From the NCBI GenBank assembly GCA_035703895.1, contig DASSXJ010000263.1, positions 1 through 45,819 on the forward strand: DNA of 45,819 nucleotides. Direction: 5' to 3'. The stretch is from a bacterium (GTDB lineage Bacteria; Sysuimicrobiota; Sysuimicrobiia; Sysuimicrobiales; Segetimicrobiaceae). The notes under the pieces were generated by a model. That model saw nothing but the letters and a program-made list of their open reading frames with translations, did no database searches and had not been told where the DNA came from. This document shows positions 26,300-35,486 of this stretch, piece after piece. The position numbers were made by a program, and so were the translations under genes. Each line of letters begins with the position of its first letter. The stretch's first letter is position 1.

Positions 26300-27733
26300 A
26301 TGAAAACCGCGGATGAGTATCGGGCCAGCCTGCGCGACGGCCGCGTGGTGTATTACGAGGGCCAGCGCGTGCCGGACATCACTACGCACCCGGCCCTCCG
26401 GGTCGCCGTCGACCACGCGGCGCTCGACTACGAGATGGCGGCGGATCCCCGGTACCGGTCGCTGGCGATCGTCCCGCATCCCGACGGCGGAGAGATGAGC
26501 CGGTACTTCGCCTTTCCGCATACCGGCGACGATCTGCTCAGGCGAATGGAATTAATCGAGACGAGCACGCGGCTCGGGGGCACGATTGTGCCGCTGCTCA
26601 AGGAGATCGGGACGGATGCGCTGTTCGCCCTGCACCTGGTGGCGCATGAGGTGGATCGGGCGCGGGGGACGCGGTACCTGGATCGGATCCGGACCTTCTA
26701 CGCCCACTGCCGCGATCGGGATCTCGCCATGGCGGTGGCGCAGACCGATGTGAAGGGGGATCGGAGCGCGGGGCCGAGCGATCAGGCGCACCCGGACTAT
26801 TATCTCCGGATCGTCGAGGAGCGGTCGGACGGGATCGTGGTGCGCGGCGCGAAGGTGCACACGTCCGTCAGCATGAATGCCAATGAGCTCATCGTCCTGC
26901 CTACACGCGCTCTGGGAGACCGGGATCGCGCCTACGCGGTGGCGTTCGCCGTTCCAGTCGCGACGCGCGGGCTGACCCTGGTCGTCAGCCCGTACGGAGG
27001 CCACGCGGTGTCGCCGCTGGAGCATCCGCTGTCGAGCCGGCACCGCATGACCGAAACGCTCACCGTATTCGACGACGTCTTCGTGCCTCGGGATCGAGTG
27101 TTCTTGCAGGGGGAATCAGAGCACGCCGGGCCGCTTGCCCGGACGTTCGTCGAGTTTCATCGGTTTACCGCGGTCTCCTACAAGTTGCCGCTCGTCGACC
27201 TCCTCGTCGGGGCCGCGCAGTTGATCGCGGAGTACAACGGGATCGAGAGGGCCGGGCACGTGCGCGACAAGATCACGTGGTTGGTGGCCTATGCGCGGAC
27301 GCTCAGGGCGCTTACCCGGATGGCCGCCCTCGACTGCTATCGAGGGGCGTTCGAGATCGCGGTCCCGGATCCCGCCACGGTCAACATCGCCAAGCTGCAC
27401 TTTGCCACCCAGTTCCACCAAGCGGTGGCGTACGTGCAGGAGATCGCCGGCGGACTGCTCGTCACGGCCCCGGGGCAGGCGGACTGGGAGCAACCCGCCA
27501 CCCGTCCGTTGCTGGAGCGCTACCTCGGCGGGAAGGGGGTCGACGCCGAATCGCGGATGCGGCTGCTGCACCTGATCTCGGACGTCACGACCTCGCATCT
27601 CGGCGGCTACCACGCCGTGCTGGCGATCCATGCGGAGGGGTCCATCGAAGCAGAGAAGCTGACGATCTACCGGACCGCCCCGATGGACCGCTACGTCGCG
27701 CTCGCGAGAGAGCTCGCCGGCATCGGGGGGTAG
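26300..27733 (+). CDS. HpaB / 4-hydroxybutyryl-CoA dehydratase family flavoprotein, no Fe-S ligands
   Basis: A 477-residue protein with the acyl-CoA-dehydrogenase-like fold of the 4-hydroxyphenylacetate 3-hydroxylase (HpaB) superfamily. Typical stretches are QTDVKGDRSAGPSDQAHPDYYLRIVE, DGIVVRGAKVHTS and VFDDVFVPRDRVF; family members bind FAD. The 4-hydroxybutyryl-CoA dehydratase branch needs a [4Fe-4S] cluster held by three Cys and one His. Here the His is kept (His287) but the Cys seven residues later is Tyr294, and no cysteines occur near the other two positions. A dehydratase of that type is unlikely; a flavin monooxygenase or another FAD reaction is more plausible. A GAGGAGGGG site precedes the ATG. 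It opens the accessory cluster with PrpD paralogues. Confidence 0.82.
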   Translation: MKTADEYRASLRDGRVVYYEGQRVPDITTHPALRVAVDHAALDYEMAADPRYRSLAIVPHPDGGEMSRYFAFPHTGDDLLRRMELIETSTRLGGTIVPLLKEIGTDALFALHLVAHEVDRARGTRYLDRIRTFYAHCRDRDLAMAVAQTDVKGDRSAGPSDQAHPDYYLRIVEERSDGIVVRGAKVHTSVSMNANELIVLPTRALGDRDRAYAVAFAVPVATRGLTLVVSPYGGHAVSPLEHPLSSRHRMTETLTVFDDVFVPRDRVFLQGESEHAGPLARTFVEFHRFTAVSYKLPLVDLLVGAAQLIAEYNGIERAGHVRDKITWLVAYARTLRALTRMAALDCYRGAFEIAVPDPATVNIAKLHFATQFHQAVAYVQEIAGGLLVTAPGQADWEQPATRPLLERYLGGKGVDAESRMRLLHLISDVTTSHLGGYHAVLAIHAEGSIEAEKLTIYRTAPMDRYVALARELAGIGG

Positions 27734-27781
27734 AGTGCATCGCGACGTGGTGTGAATGAGAATCCACGTGAGGGTGAACTG

Positions 27782-29215
27782 GTGAGCGGGGCGACAGAGA
27801 CGGGCACGAGTCGTTTCGCGGGCTTCGTCGAGCGTTGTTCCTTTGAGCAATTGCCGTCCATAGTGGTTCAGCAAACCAAAGCCGTGATCTACGATGGGCT
27901 GGGGGCGTTGCTCGCCGCGACGTCACCGCGGTACGACATCGGCGATGTGCTGGTCCGCTTTGTCCGCGACACCGGGGGAACGCCTGAATCCCAAATCATC
28001 GGCACAGCACTGCGGACCAACTGTACGACGGCCGCCGTGGTCAACGGGACCCTCGGGTACTACTGCGACATTGAAAGCCATCATCCTGGGGCGATCATGC
28101 ACGCGATCGCGGTCGTGGGGCCCGCTGCACTCGCCGTCGGGGAAAAGCTTCGACGCTCGGGCCGGGATGTTCTGACCGCCATCGTCGTAGGGATCGATGT
28201 GGCGTGCCGGGTGAGCTCCGCACTCGGCGGGCCGGCGCTCTATGCCCGCGGGTTCCATCCCACCTGTGTCGCCGGAACCTTTGGTGCGATGGCCGCGGCG
28301 GCGCGGTTGTTCGGATTGAAGGGGGACGCGCTGCGCCACGCGTTTGGCCTTGCTGGCACCGAAGCCTCGGGCCTCCTGGCCTGGGTGACCGATCCCACGG
28401 AACACTCTCGTCCCTACAACATGGGGCTGGCGTCGAGGCACGGCGTGTTCGCGGCGCAGCTGGCCTGGTGCGGGTTTGGAGGACCCCCCGCCGTCTTTGA
28501 AGGAAAGTATCCGCTCGGGGAGGCGTTCACGGGGCAGTGGGACGAGGCGGCCCTCTTTGAGGGCCTGGGCGAGCGGTTCAAAGTGATGGAGCTGTACTTC
28601 AAACTCTATGCCTGCTGCGCATTCCTTCATCCGGGTCTCGATGGCTTGTTGGATATCCAGGCCGCCCACCACGTGCCGGCCCGCGAGATCCGGCACATTA
28701 CCCTGCGCTTCCCGAGGTCCGGATACAAGGTGATCGACAACAATTCTCTTCGGTCTCACTGTGCTCAATACGTCTTGGCCTTGGCGGCGCATCGGGGCGC
28801 CGTCGATTTTCAAGACATCACGAACGATCGGCGCACCGAGCCCGAGATCAAATCGTTGTCCGAGCGCGTTCGCGTGCTGGGCGACGAGGAGCTGGATCGC
28901 ACCTACCCCGACCTCTATCGGTCTATCGTGGAAGTCGACACGAAGGACGGCCTCCGCCACGTGCGCGACGTGACCCACCCCAAGGGCTCTCCGGCGAATC
29001 CGATCGCCTCCGCCGAGCTCACGAGGAAGTTCGGCGCTCTGACACGCGACGTCGTGGGCGCGGAACAACGGGAAGAGATCGCCCGGGCGGTGAACCGTTT
29101 CGAGCATCTCGAGGAGATTGGCCAATTGACCCGGTGGCTCCGGTCCGAACGCAGAGGGGAGCGCGATGAAGCGACAGCATCAAGCGACGAATATGGAGGA
29201 GCGAGCCATGTCTGA
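27782..29215 (+). CDS. MmgE/PrpD family protein (paralogue 1)
   Basis: A 477-residue MmgE/PrpD protein. The family includes 2-methylcitrate dehydratase, cis-aconitate decarboxylase and iminodisuccinate epimerase, so substrate cannot be read from family alone. The usual blocks are present (VNGTLGYYCDIE, VVGPAALAVGEKL, LAGTEASGLLAWVTDP, ACCAFLHPGLDGLL). Compared with cis-aconitate decarboxylase, the histidines His107 and His283 are kept, but the Asp-Asp pair reads Glu-Ser (98-99) and the catalytic Lys position is Arg210. These changes are shared with paralogue 3. GTG 27782 has an AGGGTG site five bases upstream; GTG 27752 is in frame but lacks one. The 3' end overlaps the binding-protein gene. 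Confidence 0.85.
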   Translation: MSGATETGTSRFAGFVERCSFEQLPSIVVQQTKAVIYDGLGALLAATSPRYDIGDVLVRFVRDTGGTPESQIIGTALRTNCTTAAVVNGTLGYYCDIESHHPGAIMHAIAVVGPAALAVGEKLRRSGRDVLTAIVVGIDVACRVSSALGGPALYARGFHPTCVAGTFGAMAAAARLFGLKGDALRHAFGLAGTEASGLLAWVTDPTEHSRPYNMGLASRHGVFAAQLAWCGFGGPPAVFEGKYPLGEAFTGQWDEAALFEGLGERFKVMELYFKLYACCAFLHPGLDGLLDIQAAHHVPAREIRHITLRFPRSGYKVIDNNSLRSHCAQYVLALAAHRGAVDFQDITNDRRTEPEIKSLSERVRVLGDEELDRTYPDLYRSIVEVDTKDGLRHVRDVTHPKGSPANPIASAELTRKFGALTRDVVGAEQREEIARAVNRFEHLEEIGQLTRWLRSERRGERDEATASSDEYGGASHV

Positions 29216-30851
29216 GAAGACCAGCATGCACCGACTCACGCGGCGGGACGTCATCACGCTCACGTCGGCCGGGATAGGCGCGATGCTGGCGCGGGCGATC
29301 CCCGCGGCGGCGCTGGGGCAGGTGGCGACGGTTTCGGCCGCCGCGGCGGGCGAACTCTCGATCGGCATGTATCGCACGCTCGACCACCTCGACCCAGCCG
29401 TGTACTGGGGACCGCCCGAGACGATGGTCACCCAGATGATTTTCGACACACTCATCTACCTCGGCAACGATCTCAAGTTCTATCCGGGGCTTGCGGAATC
29501 GTGGGAGGTGGCCAGGGACAACAAGGTGATCGCCTTCAAACTGCGCAAAGGGGTCGTCTTCCACGACGGCACCCCGCTCCTCGCGTCCGCCGTCAAGTTT
29601 CACTTCGACCGTTGCGTTGATCCGGCGACGAAATCCCAGTACTCGCGCTCCCTCCTCGGTCCGTACGACGGGACGGTGGTCAAGGACGACTACACGCTCG
29701 AGCTTCATCTCAAGGAGCCATTCGCGCCGATCTTCGACTCGCTCAGCCAGGGTTACCTGGGAATCCCGTCGCCCACGGCCGTCCAGAAGTACGGCCAGGA
29801 CTTCGAAAACCACCTCACCGGCAGCGGTCCGTTCAGATTCGTGGAGTGGATCCGCGACAGCCGCATTACGCTGGAGCGCAATACCCAGTACACATGGGGG
29901 AAGCCGTTCCCGGGAAAAAGCAACCCCGCCGCCCCCAAGGTGGCACGCGTGACCTTCAAGTTCATTCCAGAGGTCGGCACCCGCGACGCCCTGATGGACG
30001 GCCGCAAAGAGATCAACGTGGAGGCCTGGCCGGGCACGCAAAGCCTCCCCCGCTGGCGACAGGATCCCAACTTCCGAATCTACGACGGCGTGTCGCCCGG
30101 GACGACGTGGTTCAACTTCATCAATGCGCAGAAGCCGCCCACCGATGAACTGGCGGTGCGCCAGGCGATCAACCACGCGATTGACCGGGAGACGATCTAT
30201 AAGAAGTTCTACGTCGGCGTGGCGCGCCCGACCGCGAACCTCATCGGGCCAACGAGCTTTGGTTACGACAAAGCGCTCGACACCCTCTACAAGTACGACC
30301 CGGCGAAGGCGAAGCAGTTGCTCGACGCCGCTGGGTGGAAGCCGGGCCCCGACGGGGTCCGAGTGAAGGACGGGAAGCCGCTGCATGTAGACGCGTTCTC
30401 GAGCGGGACGGAAAAAGAGGCGTACAAGGAGCTCATGATCGCCATGCTCCAGGAGGTAGGGTTCTCGGCAAAGCTCGTCTCGGGCACCCCGGCGGACAGG
30501 GCGGTGGCCGGCAGCAAGGGCCTCTACCACCTGATCAATCGCGAGTTCGAAGCGAGCGATCCGCACTACCTTGTCGATCTGTTCCACTCGAAGAATGTGG
30601 GCACGTTTGCCTGGGCCATGAACAAGGATCCCGAACTCGATCGGGTCCTCGAGGAGCAGGACACGACGCTCGACCAGAAGAAACGGCTGGCCCTGGTCTC
30701 GCGGGCGACGCGCCGCATCCTGGAGCAGGCGTACGTGGTGCCCATCTACTTATCGCTGTTCGTCTGGGTGGCTGCGGCGAACGTGTCAGACTTTCACATG
30801 GATGCGCGGTCCTGGTACCCATACTTCCAGGACGCCTGGATCAAAGCGTAA
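29208..30851 (+). CDS. ABC transporter substrate-binding protein, peptide/nickel family (family 5)
   Basis: A 547-residue solute-binding protein of the DppA/OppA family (SBP_bac_5). The signal contains TRRDVITLTSAGIGAML, a Tat-like twin-arginine motif, followed by a hydrophobic stretch and Ala-rich cleavage region. The mature protein begins with the family sequence LSIGMYRTLDHLDPAVY and contains LAESWEVARDNKVIAFKLRKGVVFHDGTPL and RQAINHAIDRETI, both typical. ATG 29208 was chosen because of the GGAGGAG site before it; it overlaps the PrpD stop by eight bases. Family members bind oligopeptides, but many bind other polar ligands such as aminopolycarboxylates, glutathione or nickel complexes. The neighbours suggest a carboxylated or N-acylated compound. 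Confidence 0.9.
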   Translation: MSEKTSMHRLTRRDVITLTSAGIGAMLARAIPAAALGQVATVSAAAAGELSIGMYRTLDHLDPAVYWGPPETMVTQMIFDTLIYLGNDLKFYPGLAESWEVARDNKVIAFKLRKGVVFHDGTPLLASAVKFHFDRCVDPATKSQYSRSLLGPYDGTVVKDDYTLELHLKEPFAPIFDSLSQGYLGIPSPTAVQKYGQDFENHLTGSGPFRFVEWIRDSRITLERNTQYTWGKPFPGKSNPAAPKVARVTFKFIPEVGTRDALMDGRKEINVEAWPGTQSLPRWRQDPNFRIYDGVSPGTTWFNFINAQKPPTDELAVRQAINHAIDRETIYKKFYVGVARPTANLIGPTSFGYDKALDTLYKYDPAKAKQLLDAAGWKPGPDGVRVKDGKPLHVDAFSSGTEKEAYKELMIAMLQEVGFSAKLVSGTPADRAVAGSKGLYHLINREFEASDPHYLVDLFHSKNVGTFAWAMNKDPELDRVLEEQDTTLDQKKRLALVSRATRRILEQAYVVPIYLSLFVWVAAANVSDFHMDARSWYPYFQDAWIKA

Positions 30852-30872
30852 CCGAGCCCTCCGGCACGAGCA

Positions 30873-31802
30873 GTGTTCGCCTTGGCGGCGCGGCGCCTGC
30901 TGACCACGATACCAGCGCTCCTAGGGATCTATACGCTCGTCTTCATGGTGCTGCACGTGCTCCCGGCGGACCCGGCGCTCTTGATCTCCCAAGGCAGCGC
31001 CTCCGGGGAACAGCTGGCCTCGCTCCGACACGAGTACGGGCTGGACCGCCCCCTGTGGCGCCAGTACGCGGCCGACCTCGGCAAAGTGGTGCGTGGCGAT
31101 CTCGGGCGCTCCATCCGCTACGGCCGTCCCGTGAGCAGCTTGATCCGCGAGCGGTTTCCAAGCACGCTGGAATTGGCCCTTGCAGGCCTGGGACTCGCCG
31201 TCGTTCTCGCACTCATCCTCGGCACGCTCGCCGCCCTTCGGCCGCACAGTTGGATCGACACTCTCAGTATGGCGGTCGCCTTGACGGGAGTGTCCATTCC
31301 GAGCTTTTGGCTGGGGATGATGTTGATCTTCGCCTTCTCGCTCTGGCTGGGGTGGCTCCCCGTGACGACGGGCTCGGGGCTCCAGCGGCTCCTGATGCCC
31401 GCCATCACGCTCGGGCTGTATAGCACCGCGGTGACGAGCCGCCTCACGCGCGTCAGCCTGATCCAGACGCTGCGGCAGGAGTACGTAACGACGGCCCGGG
31501 CGAAGGGGCTGGCCGAATTCGCCGTCGTCGTCCGGCACGCCCTGCGCAATTCCCTCATCCCCGTGGTGACGATCGTCGGGGTGGAACTCGGCAATCTCCT
31601 CTCCGGTACCGTGGTGGTGGAGACGGTCTTCGCGCGGCCGGGCTTGGGGCGGCTCATTGTTGAATCGATCACGTACCGGGACTACCCGGCCCTGCAATCG
31701 TCGCTCTTGTTCGTCGCGTGCGGGTATGTCGTCGCGAATCTGCTCGTGGACATTTCATATGGATACCTCGACCCGCGGGTACGGACCGGCGGGGGCATGT
31801 AA
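30873..31802 (+). CDS. ABC transporter permease, DppB type
   Basis: A 309-residue inner-membrane permease of the peptide/nickel ABC family. The N-terminus RRLLTTIPALLGIYTLVFMVLHVLPADPA is the classic DppB start. About six transmembrane helices are seen, and the cytoplasmic EAA loop reads EYVTTARAKGLAEFAVVVRHALRNSLIP, where it would contact an ATPase. It starts with GTG 22 bases after the binding protein and abuts the second permease. The cognate ATPases are absent from the window. Confidence 0.93.
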   Translation: MFALAARRLLTTIPALLGIYTLVFMVLHVLPADPALLISQGSASGEQLASLRHEYGLDRPLWRQYAADLGKVVRGDLGRSIRYGRPVSSLIRERFPSTLELALAGLGLAVVLALILGTLAALRPHSWIDTLSMAVALTGVSIPSFWLGMMLIFAFSLWLGWLPVTTGSGLQRLLMPAITLGLYSTAVTSRLTRVSLIQTLRQEYVTTARAKGLAEFAVVVRHALRNSLIPVVTIVGVELGNLLSGTVVVETVFARPGLGRLIVESITYRDYPALQSSLLFVACGYVVANLLVDISYGYLDPRVRTGGGM

Positions 31803-32678
31803 TTGAGGACTCCCCCGGCCGACCTCGGGCGCCTATCCCGCCGGCCGTCCCCCCCGGCCGTCCGCGGCTTCCGGCGCAGCCGGAACGCCGTGGCCGGGAC
31901 CGCTCTCCTGACGGTCCTCGTGCTCGTGGCCATCCTGTCCCCCCTGATCACTCCCTATCCGCCGACGAAGCCCCATCCCACCACTGCCCTCGAACCTCCA
32001 GGACACGGCCACTGGATGGGCACCGACGAAATCGGCCGCGACATCCTGAGTCGAGTGCTGGCCGGCGCCCGGATCTCGCTGGGGGTGGGAGTGGCCGCGA
32101 GCGCGATCACCCTCGTCGTGGGAGTCGCGTTTGGATTGATCGCGGGGTATCGGGGAGGATGGGCGGACGCGGTCGTGATGCGCGCGGTCGATGTCCTCCT
32201 GGCGATGCCCACGCTCCTGTTCGCGCTGGCCATCGTGGCCGCGATGGGCCCGAGCCTGCTCAATGTCACGCTGGCGGTGGGCGTAGCCGGCATTCCGAGG
32301 TTCACCCGGCTGATGCGTGGAGTCGTGCTGTCGGCCAAGCAGAACGTGTACGTGGAGGCGGCGCACGCCGTCGGCTGCGGGGGTGTCCGAATCGCGGTGC
32401 GGCATATCCTGCCGAACGTGTATGGGCCGGCCCTGGTGCTGGCGACACTGAACGTGGGGGTGGCGATCCTGACCGGGGCCTCGTTGAGCTTCCTCGGCAT
32501 GGGCGCGCAGCCCCCGACCCCCGAATGGGGCCTGATACTCGCCCGCGGACGGGATTACCTGCGCACCGCTTGGTGGATCAGCACGTTTCCCGGGATTGCG
32601 ATCGCCGTGACCGTGTTGGCGGTGAACCTCTTCGGCGACGGCCTGTACGACAGCCTGGATCCACAGCGTCGCCTGTAA
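31803..32678 (+). CDS. ABC transporter permease, DppC type
   Basis: The second permease (291 residues) of the same importer, of DppC type. The start is typical: RNAVAGTALLTVLVLVAILSPLITPYPP, then HWMGTDEIGRDILSRVLAGARISLGVG. The EAA loop is VYVEAAHAVGCGGVRIAVRHILPN. The C-terminal FPGIAIAVTVLAVNLFGDGLYDSLDP is also conserved. The TTG start lies directly after the stop of the first permease. No DppD or DppF ATPase follows; the next gene is a peptidase. Confidence 0.93.
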   Translation: MRTPPADLGRLSRRPSPPAVRGFRRSRNAVAGTALLTVLVLVAILSPLITPYPPTKPHPTTALEPPGHGHWMGTDEIGRDILSRVLAGARISLGVGVAASAITLVVGVAFGLIAGYRGGWADAVVMRAVDVLLAMPTLLFALAIVAAMGPSLLNVTLAVGVAGIPRFTRLMRGVVLSAKQNVYVEAAHAVGCGGVRIAVRHILPNVYGPALVLATLNVGVAILTGASLSFLGMGAQPPTPEWGLILARGRDYLRTAWWISTFPGIAIAVTVLAVNLFGDGLYDSLDPQRRL

Positions 32679-32717
32679 CAACCCTGGCGCGGCCCACGGG
32701 GCCCCGGGAGGAGTACG

Positions 32718-34097
32718 ATGGAACACCTCTACGCTCATATCGACGCGCACCGCGACACGTACGTCGAGTTCCTGCGCCGGCTGATCCGCATCCCGAGCGT
32801 CTCGTTTCACAACCAGGGTATCGATGAGGGCGCTCGGTACGTCGCTTCCGCCCTAGGGGAGCTGGGCGCCGAGATCTCAATGCTTCAGGCGCAGGACGGG
32901 TACCCCGTGATCGTCGGCGCGTTTTCGGGTACGTCGGCCAAGACGCTCTTGCTCTACAACCATTACGATGTCGTACCGGTTGAGCCGGTCGAAGACTGGA
33001 CGTCTCCGCCGTTTGGGGCAGAGACGAAGGACGGCCGCGTGATTGGACGCGGGGCGAGCGACAACAAGGGTGAGCTCGCCGCACGGATCTGCGCCATCAA
33101 CGCGTACCGGGCCGTGTATGGAGACCTCCCGACCGCTATCAAGTTCGTCGTCGATGGAGAAGAAGAGATCGGCAGTCCCCACCTGCAGGAAGTCGTTGAG
33201 GCGAACCACACGCTCTTGCGCGCTGATGCGGCCTTCGGGGAGGGGAGCCACCGAGATGCCCTCGGCCGCCCGACGGTGAGCCTCGGCTGCCGCGGCCGAG
33301 CCCTTTTCGAAATGGAGAGCATGGGCGCTCGACACACGTTCCACAGCAGCCTGACCGCGCTGGTGCCAAATCCCGCGTGGGACATCGTGTGGGCGTTCGC
33401 CAGCATGAAGGGGCGGGACGAACGGGTCACCATCGAGGGGTTCCATGATGCCGTCGTTCCGCCCAGCGACGAAGAGTTGACGTGCCTCGGGGCCATCTAT
33501 TTCGACGACGCAGCGACGAAGCGCCTGCTCGGCATTCCGGCGCTGACGCTGGGGCTTTCCGGCCGCGAGGCTGTGGGCCGCCTGCTGCTCGAGCCGACGG
33601 TCGAAATCTCCGGCCTCGGCGCGGGCCGAGTCCTCGATGGCTTGAAGGGCATGCCGCGGCGGGCGGTCGGCGTGGTCCGCTTCGGGCTCGTCCCCAACCA
33701 AGATCCCGGAGAGATGGAGGCCATCCTGCGGCGCCATCTCGACAGGTTCGGCTTCCAGCACGTCACCCTCAAGCCGATCAGCCAGCGGCATCCGGGGAAG
33801 GTTCCTCTCGGTCATCCGTTTGTGCGCATGATCATCCGGTCCGCCCGCGAGTTCCTCGGCGAGGAGCCTGTCGTGTATCCGGTCGCACCCTGGATCGGTG
33901 CGCCGTATCATGAGCTGGCCGATCCCCTCGGCATCCCTCTCGTCAACGTCGGGCTTGCCTCGGCCGACTCGCGCTTCCACGCGCCCGACGAGAGTCTGGA
34001 CCTTGACGGCTACATCGAAAGCATCAAGTTCGCGGCCCGTCTGTTTCACGATTTTGCCGACCTCGCACCGGCGGACGAGGGGGACGAGTGGACATGA
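32718..34097 (+). CDS. M20 family metallopeptidase / amidohydrolase
   Basis: A 459-residue zinc-dependent amidohydrolase of the M20 family (ArgE/DapE/ACY1/CPG2 group), which cleaves dipeptides, N-acyl amino acids or related amides. The metal and catalytic residues are in place: His82 and Asp84 in LLYNHYDVV, bridging Asp115 in GRGASDNKGELA, catalytic Glu149 and Glu150 in DGEEEIGS, and a late His in SRFHAPDES. A dimerisation domain lies between (about residues 195-310). It follows the importer by 39 bases with a GGAG site and probably acts on the imported substrate in the cytoplasm. It overlaps the next PrpD gene. Confidence 0.9.
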   Translation: MEHLYAHIDAHRDTYVEFLRRLIRIPSVSFHNQGIDEGARYVASALGELGAEISMLQAQDGYPVIVGAFSGTSAKTLLLYNHYDVVPVEPVEDWTSPPFGAETKDGRVIGRGASDNKGELAARICAINAYRAVYGDLPTAIKFVVDGEEEIGSPHLQEVVEANHTLLRADAAFGEGSHRDALGRPTVSLGCRGRALFEMESMGARHTFHSSLTALVPNPAWDIVWAFASMKGRDERVTIEGFHDAVVPPSDEELTCLGAIYFDDAATKRLLGIPALTLGLSGREAVGRLLLEPTVEISGLGAGRVLDGLKGMPRRAVGVVRFGLVPNQDPGEMEAILRRHLDRFGFQHVTLKPISQRHPGKVPLGHPFVRMIIRSAREFLGEEPVVYPVAPWIGAPYHELADPLGIPLVNVGLASADSRFHAPDESLDLDGYIESIKFAARLFHDFADLAPADEGDEWT

Positions 34098-35461
34098 GGG
34101 TCCAAGCGACCGAGACGCTGGCGCGCTACGCCAGCACCCTGCAGTACCAAGCCATTCCGCCGGCCGTGGTGGCACGCACCAAGGAGGTGGTCCTGGACTG
34201 CCTCGGCACCCTGCTCGGGGGCTCCGTCTACCCCGTCGGCACCATCACGCTCCGGTTCGTCGCACGCGTGGGCGAGGGCGGGGCCTGCACCGTGGTGGGC
34301 ACCGACCGGAAGGCGTCACCGGTCACCGCGGCGTTCGCGAATGCGACGATCTCCCACTGCCTCGAGCTGGACGACAATTACAATCCTGCGAATGCCCATG
34401 TGGCGAATGTCGTGGTGCCGGCCGCGCTTGCCGTGGCCGAGCAGGAGCACGTCGATGGACGGCAGTTGATCGCGGCGCTCGTCGCCGCGTATGATGTCGA
34501 GGGCCGGATCGGGATTGCGCTCAGCCCGGTCCGCCTGTACGAGCGCTCTTTTCACCCATCCTCGATCAACGGGAATTTCGGAGCAGCCGCCGCCGCAGCG
34601 CGGGCGATGGCCCTGGGCCCGTCGGAGACGGTCAACGCGCTCGGCCTCGCGGGCTGTCAGGCCTCCGGGCTCCTGGCGTGGGTGACCGAGCCGGCGCAGT
34701 TCAGCAAGGCGTTCCAAATCGGCGTCGCGTCTCGGAACGGGGTCACCGCCGCGGAGATCGCGCGGCTCGGCTTCACCGGTCCACCGCACATCCTCGAAGG
34801 CAAGCACAATCCGTTCCGCGCATTTGCCGGGGTGGACGTGCTCTCCGTTGAGGACGCCCTCACCGGCGAGCTCGGCGACCGCTTTGAGATCGCCCGCACA
34901 AGTTTGAAAAAGTATGCCTGCTGCCGCCAAATCCACGCTCCGCTCGACGGGTTATTCAAGATTATGGCGCGGCAGGACCTGCGCGGGGATGATATCGTGG
35001 AGCTCACGACGCGCGTCGCGACCTCGATGGCGGACATCATCGACAACAACGAGTTGCCGTCCCACAACGCCCAATACATCCTGGCGATGGCGGCGTACGA
35101 CGGGCGCGTCGAGGTTGAGCAGCTCACGGGCGACCGGGCCGCGGATCCCCGGATCTCGGCGCTGTCCAAGCGTGTGCGGGTCCTCGGGGATGATGCGCTG
35201 GAGCAGCGCTTCCCCGAGCAGTGGTCCGCCGTCACCACGGTGCGGGCCGGCGATGGGCGCGAGTTCACAGAAGCCGTATACTACCCTACGGGTGATCCGG
35301 AGAACCCGCTGACCGCCGACGATCTCCGGGCCAAATTCTTCGCCCTGGCCACGAAAGCGATCTCCCGCAAGCGGGCCGACGCGATCGCGGACCTGGTCAC
35401 GGGCCTGGACGCACTGAGCGATGTATCGCAACTGGCGCGACTGTTGAGCGCGGATCGCTGA
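34094..35461 (+). CDS. MmgE/PrpD family protein (paralogue 2, classical active site)
   Basis: A 455-residue MmgE/PrpD protein. Of the three paralogues this one keeps the residues known from cis-aconitate decarboxylase: the ELDDNYNPANAH segment has Asp93-Asp94 and His102, Lys205 sits in FSKAFQIGVASRNG, and His281 in CCRQIHAPLDGL. A decarboxylase, dehydratase or epimerase acting on a di- or tricarboxylate is therefore reasonable; the exact reaction is unknown. ATG 34094 overlaps the peptidase stop as ATGA; GTG 34088 is a close alternative, and an AGGGGG ribosome-binding site serves either. It lies 25 bases before paralogue 3. Confidence 0.86.
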   Translation: MRVQATETLARYASTLQYQAIPPAVVARTKEVVLDCLGTLLGGSVYPVGTITLRFVARVGEGGACTVVGTDRKASPVTAAFANATISHCLELDDNYNPANAHVANVVVPAALAVAEQEHVDGRQLIAALVAAYDVEGRIGIALSPVRLYERSFHPSSINGNFGAAAAAARAMALGPSETVNALGLAGCQASGLLAWVTEPAQFSKAFQIGVASRNGVTAAEIARLGFTGPPHILEGKHNPFRAFAGVDVLSVEDALTGELGDRFEIARTSLKKYACCRQIHAPLDGLFKIMARQDLRGDDIVELTTRVATSMADIIDNNELPSHNAQYILAMAAYDGRVEVEQLTGDRAADPRISALSKRVRVLGDDALEQRFPEQWSAVTTVRAGDGREFTEAVYYPTGDPENPLTADDLRAKFFALATKAISRKRADAIADLVTGLDALSDVSQLARLLSADR

Positions 35462-35486
35462 GGGGACCGTCCGGAGGGACGAGACG

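Noticed and set aside
26300-27733. Annotation as 4-hydroxybutyryl-CoA dehydratase
   Set aside because: The cysteine ligands of the iron-sulfur cluster are absent, so only the broad family name is justified.
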